A stretch of DNA of 7,516 nucleotides, from positions 1-7,516 of the forward strand of contig JAFGDF010000113.1 in NCBI GenBank assembly GCA_016932235.1. Reading direction: 5' to 3'. This document shows, piece after piece, positions 1 through 5,415 of this stretch. The notes beneath the pieces were generated by a model, which saw only the letters and a program-made list of their open reading frames with translations, searched no databases and had not been told where the DNA came from. Within the stretch, counting starts at the first letter, position 1. Each line of letters opens with the position of its first letter. The position numbers and the translations under genes were made by a program. This DNA is from Deltaproteobacteria bacterium. GTDB taxonomy: Bacteria; Desulfobacterota; DSM-4660; Desulfatiglandales; HGW-15.

Positions 1-10
1 ATAAATTATA

Positions 11-16
11 TATTAT
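11..16 (+). promoter_or_regulatory. Possible -10 element for the DUF134/DUF5320 operon
   Basis: The hexamer TATTAT lies in a very AT-rich stretch at the left edge, about 28 bases before the ATG at 45. It would give a short leader carrying the GGAGG ribosome-binding site at 35-39. The matching -35 region would fall outside the window, so this is only a weak candidate. Confidence 0.25.
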
Positions 17-44
17 AGACATAAGCTCATAATCGGAGGTGGAC

Positions 45-383
45 ATGCCAAGGCCACGAAAACTTAGATGGGTACAAGTGCGGCCTGTTGTCGATGCCTT
101 TCTTCCCAATCAAACGCCGCCATGGGGAAGAGAAGAGGTTATTCTTCCGGTGGAAGGACTTGAGGCGATTCGGCTTGCGGATTACCAGGGATTGGACCAG
201 GAAACGTCTGCAGGACTAATGAATGTATCCCGCCAGACCTTCGGGCGAATTATTGCGGAAGCAAGGGCTATCGTGGCTGATGCACTGATTATGGGCAAAG
301 TCCTCAGAATCGAGGGTGGGCATTTCGAAATGCCTCCCCGTGGAAGAGGACGACACCGCCGTGGCTGGCGCGGTGGATTTTAA
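45..383 (+). CDS. DUF134 (UPF0251) family predicted DNA-binding protein
   Basis: This is a 112-residue protein of the DUF134/UPF0251 family, which is predicted to bind DNA through a helix-turn-helix; no target is known to me. The family-typical start MPRPRKLR is followed by a metabolic-enzyme-like beta stretch and then 'EGLEAIRLADYQGLDQ', which leads into a sigma-factor-like helix-turn-helix ('QETSAGLMNVSRQTFGRII'). The tail is Arg/Gly-rich. The ATG at 45 is preferred over the in-frame GTG at 39 because GGAGG at 35-39 sits 5 bases before the ATG but runs into the GTG. The DUF5320 gene starts 19 bases after the stop, so the two are very likely co-transcribed. An autoregulatory or metal-responsive role for the pair is inference only. 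Confidence 0.88.
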   Translation: MPRPRKLRWVQVRPVVDAFLPNQTPPWGREEVILPVEGLEAIRLADYQGLDQETSAGLMNVSRQTFGRIIAEARAIVADALIMGKVLRIEGGHFEMPPRGRGRHRRGWRGGF

Positions 384-402
384 AAAAAAGGAGGTGTTTC
401 AT

Positions 403-801
403 ATGCCAGGATTCGATGGAACAGGACCAATGGGTGCCGGCCCTATGACCGGAGGAGCGCGTGGTTTCTGTAACCCGGCCTCTGGGGGTTACGGCGTTGG
501 ATACGGCGGAACTTCCGGTTACGGTCGTGGCTACGGCAGGGGCCGCGGTTTTAGACGAGGGTTCGGCCCGGGCATGGCATGGGGTCGAGGCTACGGCCGA
601 GGCTACGGCCGAGGCTTTGGCTGGCGGGCTCCCTATCCTTCATGGGGCGCCGGCTACTACGGCCCGGCCTATGACAATCCCTATGGGAGCATGAGCCCGG
701 AAAATGAACTCCAGATGCTTCGAAACGAAGCGGATGCCATTAAAAACGATCTGGAAAACATCAATAAACGTATAGAGGAAATCGAGTCAAAATCCTCGTA
801 A
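403..801 (+). CDS. DUF5320 family Gly/Arg/Tyr-rich protein with C-terminal coiled coil
   Basis: This is a 132-residue protein with the DUF5320 hallmark at its N-terminus (MPGFDGTGPMGAGPMTGGAR, then the single cysteine C23). Residues 28-95 are low-complexity Gly/Arg/Tyr sequence with repeated GRGY units. Residues 98-131 form a charged heptad-like helix ('NELQMLRNEADAIKNDLENI'), probably an oligomerising coiled coil. No catalytic motif, signal peptide or membrane segment is seen, and the function of the family is unknown to me. The start at 403 is set by a near-perfect Shine-Dalgarno AGGAGGTG at 389-396 with 6 bases of spacing. An in-frame ATG at 316 lies inside the DUF134 gene and is rejected. 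Relatives often sit beside DUF134 and NifX/NifB-like or Mrp-like genes in anaerobes, as I recall. The 3' end faces the histidine kinase gene 30 bases away. Confidence 0.87.
   Translation: MPGFDGTGPMGAGPMTGGARGFCNPASGGYGVGYGGTSGYGRGYGRGRGFRRGFGPGMAWGRGYGRGYGRGFGWRAPYPSWGAGYYGPAYDNPYGSMSPENELQMLRNEADAIKNDLENINKRIEEIESKSS
583..618 (+). repeat. Three tandem 12-base units inside the DUF5320 gene
   Basis: Three consecutive units of the form GGN CGA GGC TWY (583-594, 595-606, 607-618) encode GRGY, GRGY and GRGF at residues 61-72. The units are almost identical at the DNA level, which suggests recent slippage duplication in the low-complexity part of the protein. Length variation between strains would be expected here. 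Confidence 0.8.
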
Positions 802-831
802 GTTTAACCAGCCCTGCTCAAGTGGGAGGAG

Positions 832-1932
832 TCATCGTGGATTGTGAGATCTGGGTAGAAAGACTGTAAAGGTTGATCCTTTTCCCGGTTCGCTTTCCAC
901 GGTGACCTTCCCGCCGTGTGCCTCCACAATCGCCTTTACGCCGGCAAGGCCCAGGCCAAAACCCTCGATCTTTGTTCCGACCCTGCCCCTGTGAAAGGCG
1001 TCGAATATATAAGGTAGCTCATCGGATGGGATCCCCAGCCCCTGATCACTGACTTTAATAAAAACATAATTGCCCGAGATACCTGTCAAAATAAGGATGC
1101 TGCCGCCCCTATGGGAAAATTTTATCGCATTATCAATGAGATTGGTAAACACCCTTCTCAACTGGGCGGCATCTCCATCGATTGGAGGCAAGGCGTTTTC
1201 ATTTTCCAGCTTGATGCTTAGACCGGCGCTTAACATCCTCGGCTCGTAAACCTCGCACAGCTCAATAAGTTCTTTATCCAAGGAAGTGGCGCTCAAATTG
1301 AGTTTGAGACTGCCTGTCTGAAGCCGGGCAAAATCCAGGAAATCTGTGATAATATCCTCCAGTTTTCCTGCCTCATCTCTGATAATCTCCAGGTATCTCT
1401 GCCCCTTCTCCTGATCGACCCTGTTCCCCTTATGCAACAGACGAAGCACAAATCCTCCGATAATAGTCAGAGAAGACTTCATATCATGCGCAAAGGCCGA
1501 TATCAGATTTTGCCTCTCTCTTTCAAGGGTCTTCAAGGCTGAAATATCCTGGAAAGATTCAACACCCCCGATAAGTATGTTCTTTTCATCATAAAGACCG
1601 GCCACACTCATCCTTACAGGGAGGGTCTCACCCGTTTTAGTCCGGATAGTAGATTCCAATAGAGCCATGGGTTTCTGGACTTTTAATGCCGTTCTCAACG
1701 GGCAGTTAGTACTGCACATACCACCTCTAAGAACTTCCCCGCAAAAGGAGCCCAGGGCTTCATCCGCGCTGTAACCGGTCAAATGTTCCGCCCAGGGGTT
1801 AAATCCCGTGATCTTTAGATCATGGTTTACCGTGATGACACCGGACGGCACGCTGTCCACAACAAACTTGTAAAAAGCCAGGCTCTTTTCCGGGGTCTGA
1901 ATATCCAATCCTTCCTTGCTTGTCTTCACCAC
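832..1932 (-). CDS. PAS-domain sensor histidine kinase, soluble, with a PAS cysteine cluster
   Basis: This is a 366-residue two-component sensor kinase. It has no membrane segment or signal peptide, so it is probably cytoplasmic. A PAS domain spans about residues 18-133 ('VVDSVPSGVITVNHDLKITG'). It carries C64, C73 and C77 in the pattern C-x8-C-x3-C-P, which is seen in some PAS sensors and could bind a metal or Fe-S centre or act as a thiol switch. The dimerisation/phosphoacceptor domain has H149 in 'AFAHDMKSSL'. The ATPase domain shows the N box 'NLIDNAIKFS' (N264, N268), the G1 box 'DQGLGIP' (D296) and the G2 box 'GFGLGLAG' (324-331). The start is GTG at 1932, 5 bases after AGGCGG; a second GTG follows at once. 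It lies 77 bases after moaA and is probably in the same transcript. No response regulator is in the window, so the output is unknown. Confidence 0.9.
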   Translation of the reverse strand: MVKTSKEGLDIQTPEKSLAFYKFVVDSVPSGVITVNHDLKITGFNPWAEHLTGYSADEALGSFCGEVLRGGMCSTNCPLRTALKVQKPMALLESTIRTKTGETLPVRMSVAGLYDEKNILIGGVESFQDISALKTLERERQNLISAFAHDMKSSLTIIGGFVLRLLHKGNRVDQEKGQRYLEIIRDEAGKLEDIITDFLDFARLQTGSLKLNLSATSLDKELIELCEVYEPRMLSAGLSIKLENENALPPIDGDAAQLRRVFTNLIDNAIKFSHRGGSILILTGISGNYVFIKVSDQGLGIPSDELPYIFDAFHRGRVGTKIEGFGLGLAGVKAIVEAHGGKVTVESEPGKGSTFTVFLPRSHNPR

Positions 1933-2009
1933 GCAAGCCGCCTTTCACGAATAAACACCGGGTATATAATAAACTCTAACTGGCCCCGGGAAGAAACAGG
2001 TCCTTACAC

Positions 2010-3035
2010 CTATCCTCCTATACTGTTCATTGAGCGAACGCATTTGCGGGGTCCATATATATCCAGACCATGATCCCGGGGTTTATTAAGAATAGCATTC
2101 CTAATAATCTCCAGGAGATGACTGTCGTCCTTTCCTTCTCTGAGTGGAGTCTTGATATCGGTTTCATCCTCAGAGAATAGACATCCCCTCAGATGTCCGT
2201 CTGCAGTCAGGCGAAGTCTGTTGCATTTCTCACAGAAATGATTGCTTAAGGCCCCGATAAAACCGATCTCCCCTTTTGAACCCTCCAGCTTATATCGCTG
2301 AGCAGGCCCGTCAAGGGGCGCGGATTCCACAGGAATGACAGGACCCAGTGCCTTAATCGAATTGAGGATCTCCCCGATAGAAAGAAATTTATTAAAGGAC
2401 CAGCCATTTTTTTCACCAACAGGCATCATCTCAATAAAACGCACATGATAGGGTTTTCTGAAGGTAAGACGCGCGAAATCCAGGATCTCATCGTCATTTG
2501 TCCCCCTCATCGCGACCACGTTGATCTTTATGGGGTTAAATCCCGCTGATTCCGCCTCTTCAATCCCTTCCCAGACCCGTTCAAAATAGTCCTTCCTGGC
2601 AATCTTCAGAAATCTTTCCGGCCTCAGGGTATCCATGCTCACATTCACGCGGCAGATGCCGCATTCCCGTAAAGGGCGCGCGAATTTCTTGAGAAGAACG
2701 CCATTGGTGGTCAGTGTGATGTCTTCCAGTCCCTCGATTTGACAGAGCCTTTCGATAAACGGAATAATTCCTTTTCTAACCAGAGGCTCGCCGCCCGTGA
2801 GCCTTACCTTTCGAATGCCGTTTAAAACGCATAGATTCACCAGCCTCAGCATCTCTTCGTAGGTCAGGATTTCATTATGAGGAAGGAAGTTGACACCCTC
2901 CTCAGGCATGCAGTATATGCATCTCAGGTTGCACCGATCAGTCATGGAAAGGCGAAGGTAATTTATTTTTCGGTGGTTATTATCCAGAAATCCCTTTTCC
3001 CTGCCTGAAGCCGGAGAAGATATCAGCCCCTCCAT
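2010..3035 (-). CDS. moaA: GTP 3',8-cyclase MoaA (molybdenum cofactor biosynthesis)
   Basis: MoaA is a radical-SAM enzyme that rearranges GTP to 3',8-cyclo-7,8-dihydro-GTP, the first step of molybdopterin synthesis; MoaC then makes cPMP. The 341 residues fit the family. The radical-SAM cluster ligands are C35, C39 and C42 in 'DRCNLRCIYC', followed by the SAM-binding 'TGGEP' at 80-84. The second, C-terminal 4Fe-4S cluster has C268, C271 and C285 ('FCEKCNRLRL' ... 'GHLRGCLF'). The protein ends in 'SMNSIGG', the conserved Gly-Gly tail needed for catalysis. The N-terminus is about 15 residues longer than usual, but the ATG at 3035 has GGAGGG 8 bases upstream, so I keep it. The start overlaps the end of a small ORF by 13 bases, and the ribosome-binding site lies in a hairpin. 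No other moa, mod or moe gene is in the window. Confidence 0.96.
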   Translation of the reverse strand: MEGLISSPASGREKGFLDNNHRKINYLRLSMTDRCNLRCIYCMPEEGVNFLPHNEILTYEEMLRLVNLCVLNGIRKVRLTGGEPLVRKGIIPFIERLCQIEGLEDITLTTNGVLLKKFARPLRECGICRVNVSMDTLRPERFLKIARKDYFERVWEGIEEAESAGFNPIKINVVAMRGTNDDEILDFARLTFRKPYHVRFIEMMPVGEKNGWSFNKFLSIGEILNSIKALGPVIPVESAPLDGPAQRYKLEGSKGEIGFIGALSNHFCEKCNRLRLTADGHLRGCLFSEDETDIKTPLREGKDDSHLLEIIRNAILNKPRDHGLDIYGPRKCVRSMNSIGG

Positions 3036-3214
3036 TGATCTGGCCCTCCGGAAACCCCCGAGGGATTCAGGTTCGGGTCTATGGAATAATCATCTGATCT
3101 GCTGAAATATTCACATACCCGGGACACTCCCGCATCAGGGAAAAGCATATTGATCAGGCCCCTCAGCCCATCATATCGATCATTGTCTTTGGAACTAATA
3201 ATACTGTTTTTCAT
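3023..3214 (-). CDS. Small hypothetical protein overlapping the moaA start
   Basis: This is a 63-residue ORF that I do not recognise. It begins with ATG at 3214, 37 bases after the cooT stop, and ends with TGA at 3023-3025, 13 bases inside moaA. The sequence is hydrophilic, with one cysteine (C34) and no membrane segment or known motif. Its start has only a poor Shine-Dalgarno match. In favour of translation, it fills an otherwise empty gap of about 215 bases in a compact operon, and its stop lies just past the moaA start in a geometry suited to translational coupling. It could be a real small protein, a leader ORF that controls moaA, or a chance ORF in a structured leader. Homologues in related genomes would decide. 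Confidence 0.4.
   Translation of the reverse strand: MKNSIISSKDNDRYDGLRGLINMLFPDAGVSRVCEYFSRSDDYSIDPNLNPSGVSGGPDQWRG
3044..3064 (-). promoter_or_regulatory. Hairpin covering the moaA ribosome-binding site
   Basis: On the minus strand, CCCTC (3064-3060) can pair with GAGGG (3048-3044), and an inner GG/CC step follows after a bulged G at 3049. The loop is GGGTTT. The 3' arm contains most of the moaA Shine-Dalgarno GGAGGG (3049-3044), so folding would hide it. The small upstream ORF is translated straight through this hairpin. The pairing is visible in the sequence; the regulatory effect is inferred. Confidence 0.45.
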
Positions 3215-3251
3215 GTCTCATGCTCGCTTATCAGGACGAATTTATCAAAAA

Positions 3252-3452
3252 TCAGGCGGATCGAGGATTTTCAAGCATCACAAAGTGACCATCCATAAGA
3301 TTTATGGCCTGAATAGCCCCTTCAACAAATTTTCTCTCTCCAAAAAGGTTGATCAGCCAGAAACCCCGTCCCTCCGCCTCGATCCTGGCCACATCCTTCA
3401 TGATTTCCTTTTCTTCGTTATTCGATTCCATATATACCGTACTTAAACACAT
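3252..3452 (-). CDS. cooT: CooT family nickel-binding protein
   Basis: This is a 66-residue CooT-like protein. In Rhodospirillum rubrum, CooT is a small SH3-like dimer that binds nickel through Cys2 and takes part in nickel delivery for maturation of carbon monoxide dehydrogenase. The diagnostic N-terminus MCLSTVY is present with Cys2. It is followed by the family pattern 'MKDVARIEAEGRGFWLINLF' and 'FVEGAIQAINLMDGHFVMLE'. The ATG at 3452 is chosen because it places the cysteine at position 2 and has AGGAGA just upstream. An in-frame ATG at 3521 would add 23 unrelated residues and bury Cys2. It lies 84 bases after the cooC-like gene, matching the cooC-cooT partnership known from CODH loci. No His-rich cooJ and no cooS lie nearby. 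Confidence 0.9.
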   Translation of the reverse strand: MCLSTVYMESNNEEKEIMKDVARIEAEGRGFWLINLFGERKFVEGAIQAINLMDGHFVMLENPRSA

Positions 3453-3536
3453 AGGATTCTCCTTTCCGGATACCTTTTTTATTGACCCCTGTTCCGGGGC
3501 TATCACCATACTCAGCCACAACTGTTCAGGCGATGT

Positions 3537-4295
3537 TCACCTTTCCGGCAACAGATCATCCAGCACCCTTTCAGCGGCATCAAAGGCCTTTCCCCTGTCC
3601 AGAACATTCCCGGCCAAACAGGCATCAAATACAAGCGGGTCATTTGGTATGGCCCCGATGATTTTTATATTCCTCTTTTTCAGTTCACCTTCTATCTTTC
3701 GGAGTACTTCTTCGGAAGATACCTTGTTCAATATCGCACTTACGCCCTTGTTCATACTGACGGCCAGATCCCTTATCTTTTCAGCTATATTAACGGACTC
3801 AAAGGAAGGTTCAACCACAAGGATAACCTTATCAATACCTTCATCGACGCCCCGTCCAAAATGCTCTATACCGGCTTCCATATCTATTAACACGATCCCA
3901 TTTTCAGTGAACCTCAGTTTTTTTAAAAATTCCCGATTCAGCACCCCCATGGGACAGGCGCATCCTTCGAGGGATTGAAGTATCTTTCCAATGCTGACCA
4001 GCATAAGTCCATCTTCCCTCTGGATATACTGAGAAGGGATCTCCTTTATATCGATTTCAGAGCGTTCAAAGATACTGGGTTCCTGCATCTTTTTCTTTAA
4101 TTCTGATTTGCCTCCCACAAGTTCCATGAGAGGCGTGGGAGGGCTTTTAAATCCGACCATCCGGAAAAGCCCGGAATTTGACTCATCGGAATCAACGATC
4201 AGGACCGGAACTCCCCTCTTTTGCGCTGACTTTGCCAGCAGGGTAATTACCGTGCTCTTTCCACTTCCTCCCTTTCCACAAACTGATATTTTCAT
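3537..4295 (-). CDS. cooC: CooC-type nickel-insertion ATPase
   Basis: This is a 252-residue MinD/Mrp-like P-loop ATPase of the CooC/AcsF type. Such proteins dimerise, bind nickel, and use ATP to load it into carbon monoxide dehydrogenase or acetyl-CoA synthase. The deviant Walker A motif 'GKGGSGKS' is at residues 7-14, with the signature lysine K8. The switch region 'IVDSDESN' is at 33-40 and the Walker B-like 'VLIDMEAG' has D138. The CxC motif C112/C114 in 'GCACPMG' matches the metal-binding pair at the dimer interface of characterised CooC. The ATG at 4295 follows GGAGG with 8 bases of spacing. It is the first gene of the minus-strand group and is followed by cooT. Whether the client is CODH or ACS cannot be told, since neither is in the window. 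Confidence 0.92.
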   Translation of the reverse strand: MKISVCGKGGSGKSTVITLLAKSAQKRGVPVLIVDSDESNSGLFRMVGFKSPPTPLMELVGGKSELKKKMQEPSIFERSEIDIKEIPSQYIQREDGLMLVSIGKILQSLEGCACPMGVLNREFLKKLRFTENGIVLIDMEAGIEHFGRGVDEGIDKVILVVEPSFESVNIAEKIRDLAVSMNKGVSAILNKVSSEEVLRKIEGELKKRNIKIIGAIPNDPLVFDACLAGNVLDRGKAFDAAERVLDDLLPER

Positions 4296-4375
4296 CTATA
4301 AATCCTCCATAAACCACAGATCTGAAATTCCATTTACAATATTAAGGGGCTCAAAATAGAATAAACATAAAGGCC

Positions 4376-4404
4376 CTGGATTCCGGATCAAGCCCGGAAT
4401 GACG
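4376..4404. repeat. REP-like hairpin element, type 1
   Basis: ATTCCGG (4380-4386) and CCGGAAT (4394-4400) form a perfect 7-base-pair stem around the loop ATCAAGC, flanked by CTGG and GACG. This resembles the widespread short 'CTGGATTCC...GGAATGAC' intergenic palindromes of many proteobacteria, as I recall. It is probably a dispersed, non-autonomous element, and multiple copies are expected in the host genome. Confidence 0.65.
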
Positions 4405-4422
4405 ACATTCATTTACTCCCTG

Positions 4423-4468
4423 TCCGTCACCCCGGCGAAAGCCGGTCCGTCACCCCGGCGAAAGCCGG
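4423..4468. repeat. Exact tandem duplication of a 23-base hairpin unit
   Basis: Two identical 23-base units (4423-4445 and 4446-4468) lie head to tail. Each starts TCCGTCACCCC and ends GCGAAAGCCGG. In the second copy the sequence continues GG, giving a perfect 7-base-pair stem, CCCCGGC (4453-4459) with GCCGGGG (4464-4470), closed by a GAAA loop in plus-strand sense. The first copy keeps a 5-base-pair core. These are related to the neighbouring type 1 hairpin in flanking bases (GTCA/TGAC). The second hairpin could stabilise the 3' end of the feo-DUF89 transcript. Confidence 0.75.
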
Positions 4469-4545
4469 GGTCCGGAAAAATAAACTTTTAGACAACCATG
4501 ATGTCGATTCAATTAGGAGTCTGTCAATTAGTTCCTCTATTTCCT

Positions 4546-5412
4546 TTATTCTGCATCGCTATCCTTTTTATATCGTCCATCCTTAAGGATCATCTCTCCG
4601 GTTTCGGCCTTGAGCTCCCGGGCAATCACCGGGCACTTCACCATAAGAAGGAAGAATATAGAGCCTTTTTCGTCTGATAGACTCTCAAAGTTTCCCTGCC
4701 CTTTGCTCACAATAACGTCTGAGCTCCTGTAAAAATCGAGGAATTCCTGTGAGCATCTTTTCAGTATGGTCCCGGGGGCGTCACACCCGGAAGAAAGAAT
4801 TCTCGCCACCTCACCAATTCCGCTTTTCTCAGCATCTTCAATGGTTGCGTCGTTTATAATTGGTATATGTCTGACGGCATAGACCGTGTCTTTCCCAATG
4901 GTTTCAATAAGTATCTTGTCAAAAACAGTCTCCCCGGCATTATCCCCCAGGTAAAGAACGTTCCCGGCCTTCTCTATGCTGTTTTTAAAAGATTCGTAAT
5001 GGTCGATAAAAAGTCTTTTCCTCAGAACATCCTCCATAGCACCTTCGAGATCAAAATCAGGATTGGCGCCCGGATCCATGACATTTCCCATAATCGCGAT
5101 CTTCACAGCCGCAAGTAAAGGATCCCCGGAATTATCCACGGCCGATTTCAACTCTTCGTAAAAAGAAAGCGCTTTATAGATACCCTTTTCCTTGTAAGCC
5201 TTTAAAGGATCAGTAACGCCTGTTACTTCACTGACCGTGGAATATATTATCCTCGCTATCTCCGGAGGAGAAAGGTCCAGCGGTATATCGGGCATTGCCA
5301 ATGCAACCTTGTCAAGGACCTGTCTTATTTTTCCCTCGTCCTTTGTGGCCGCCCTGGCAGCAAAGAGGGCCTGTTTAAAAAAACAGGGGATACAGTCTAG
5401 ATAGCTATTCAA
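4546..5412 (-). CDS. DUF89 (ARMT1-like / AF1104-like) metal-dependent phosphatase family protein
   Basis: This 288-residue protein is of the DUF89 family, whose members are metal-dependent phosphatases proposed to clear damaged phosphometabolites. It is the prokaryotic type with an N-terminal CxxC (C7, C10 in 'DCIPCFFKQAL'). Conserved active-site motifs include 'GNVMDPG' (N110, D113), 'YLGDNAGE' (D157, N158, E161), 'INDAT' (D188) and 'SKGQGNFESL' (K237, N241, E243). The N-terminal part is helical. The start is a TTG at 5412, supported because it places CxxC at the usual position and the next Met is at residue 40. No clear Shine-Dalgarno is present. The gene lies 3 bases after the feoB stop, so it is probably translated by coupling. 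The substrate is unknown; the feo context suggests a link to iron or redox metabolism, but that is inference. Confidence 0.85.
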   Translation of the reverse strand: MNSYLDCIPCFFKQALFAARAATKDEGKIRQVLDKVALAMPDIPLDLSPPEIARIIYSTVSEVTGVTDPLKAYKEKGIYKALSFYEELKSAVDNSGDPLLAAVKIAIMGNVMDPGANPDFDLEGAMEDVLRKRLFIDHYESFKNSIEKAGNVLYLGDNAGETVFDKILIETIGKDTVYAVRHIPIINDATIEDAEKSGIGEVARILSSGCDAPGTILKRCSQEFLDFYRSSDVIVSKGQGNFESLSDEKGSIFFLLMVKCPVIARELKAETGEMILKDGRYKKDSDAE

Positions 5413-5415
5413 TTT

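Larger units (their letters stand above)
4296..4545. other. Intergenic region between the DUF89 gene and cooC
   Basis: These 250 bases separate two co-directional minus-strand groups. The part next to cooC (4296-4370) is AT-rich and should hold the cooC promoter, but no convincing -35/-10 pair is seen. It includes the cooC ribosome-binding site GGAGG. The middle (4376-4476) is filled by REP-like hairpin repeats, described separately. The part after the DUF89 stop (4480-4545) is AT-rich, with no clear hairpin plus T-run terminator. No coding potential was recognised. Confidence 0.7.

Noticed and set aside
316..402. N-terminal extension of the DUF5320 protein from an ATG at 316
   Set aside because: It overlaps the DUF134 gene, has no ribosome-binding site, and the family-typical MPGFDGTGPMG start at 403 has an excellent Shine-Dalgarno.
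1933..2009. Promoter for the histidine kinase in the gap after moaA
   Set aside because: The AT-rich TTATTATATA on the minus strand resembles a -10, but no acceptable -35 lies at the right distance; cotranscription with moaA is simpler.
3036..3251. Molybdenum cofactor riboswitch upstream of moaA
   Set aside because: The position is right and there is local structure, but I could not match the known Moco RNA core. A covariance-model search would settle it.
3486..3499. Hairpin CCCC-TGTTCC-GGGG between cooC and cooT
   Set aside because: A four-base-pair stem is too short to support a terminator or processing site without other evidence.
3453..3521. Longer CooT starting at 3521
   Set aside because: The extra 23 residues do not fit the family, and nickel binding by CooT depends on cysteine at position 2, which the start at 3452 provides together with AGGAGA upstream.
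3349..3978. 209-codon plus-strand ORF opposite cooC and cooT
   Set aside because: It is antisense to two well-recognised genes and is Ser/Phe/Ile-rich with no recognisable domain or ribosome-binding site; it is a frame shadow.
4423..4468. Start of a CRISPR array
   Set aside because: The two units are directly adjacent with no spacer and there are only two of them; no cas gene is near.
4453..4470. Rho-independent terminator for the feo-DUF89 operon
   Set aside because: The stem is strong, but on the minus strand it is followed by TGACGG rather than a T-run, so it fits a REP-like hairpin better.
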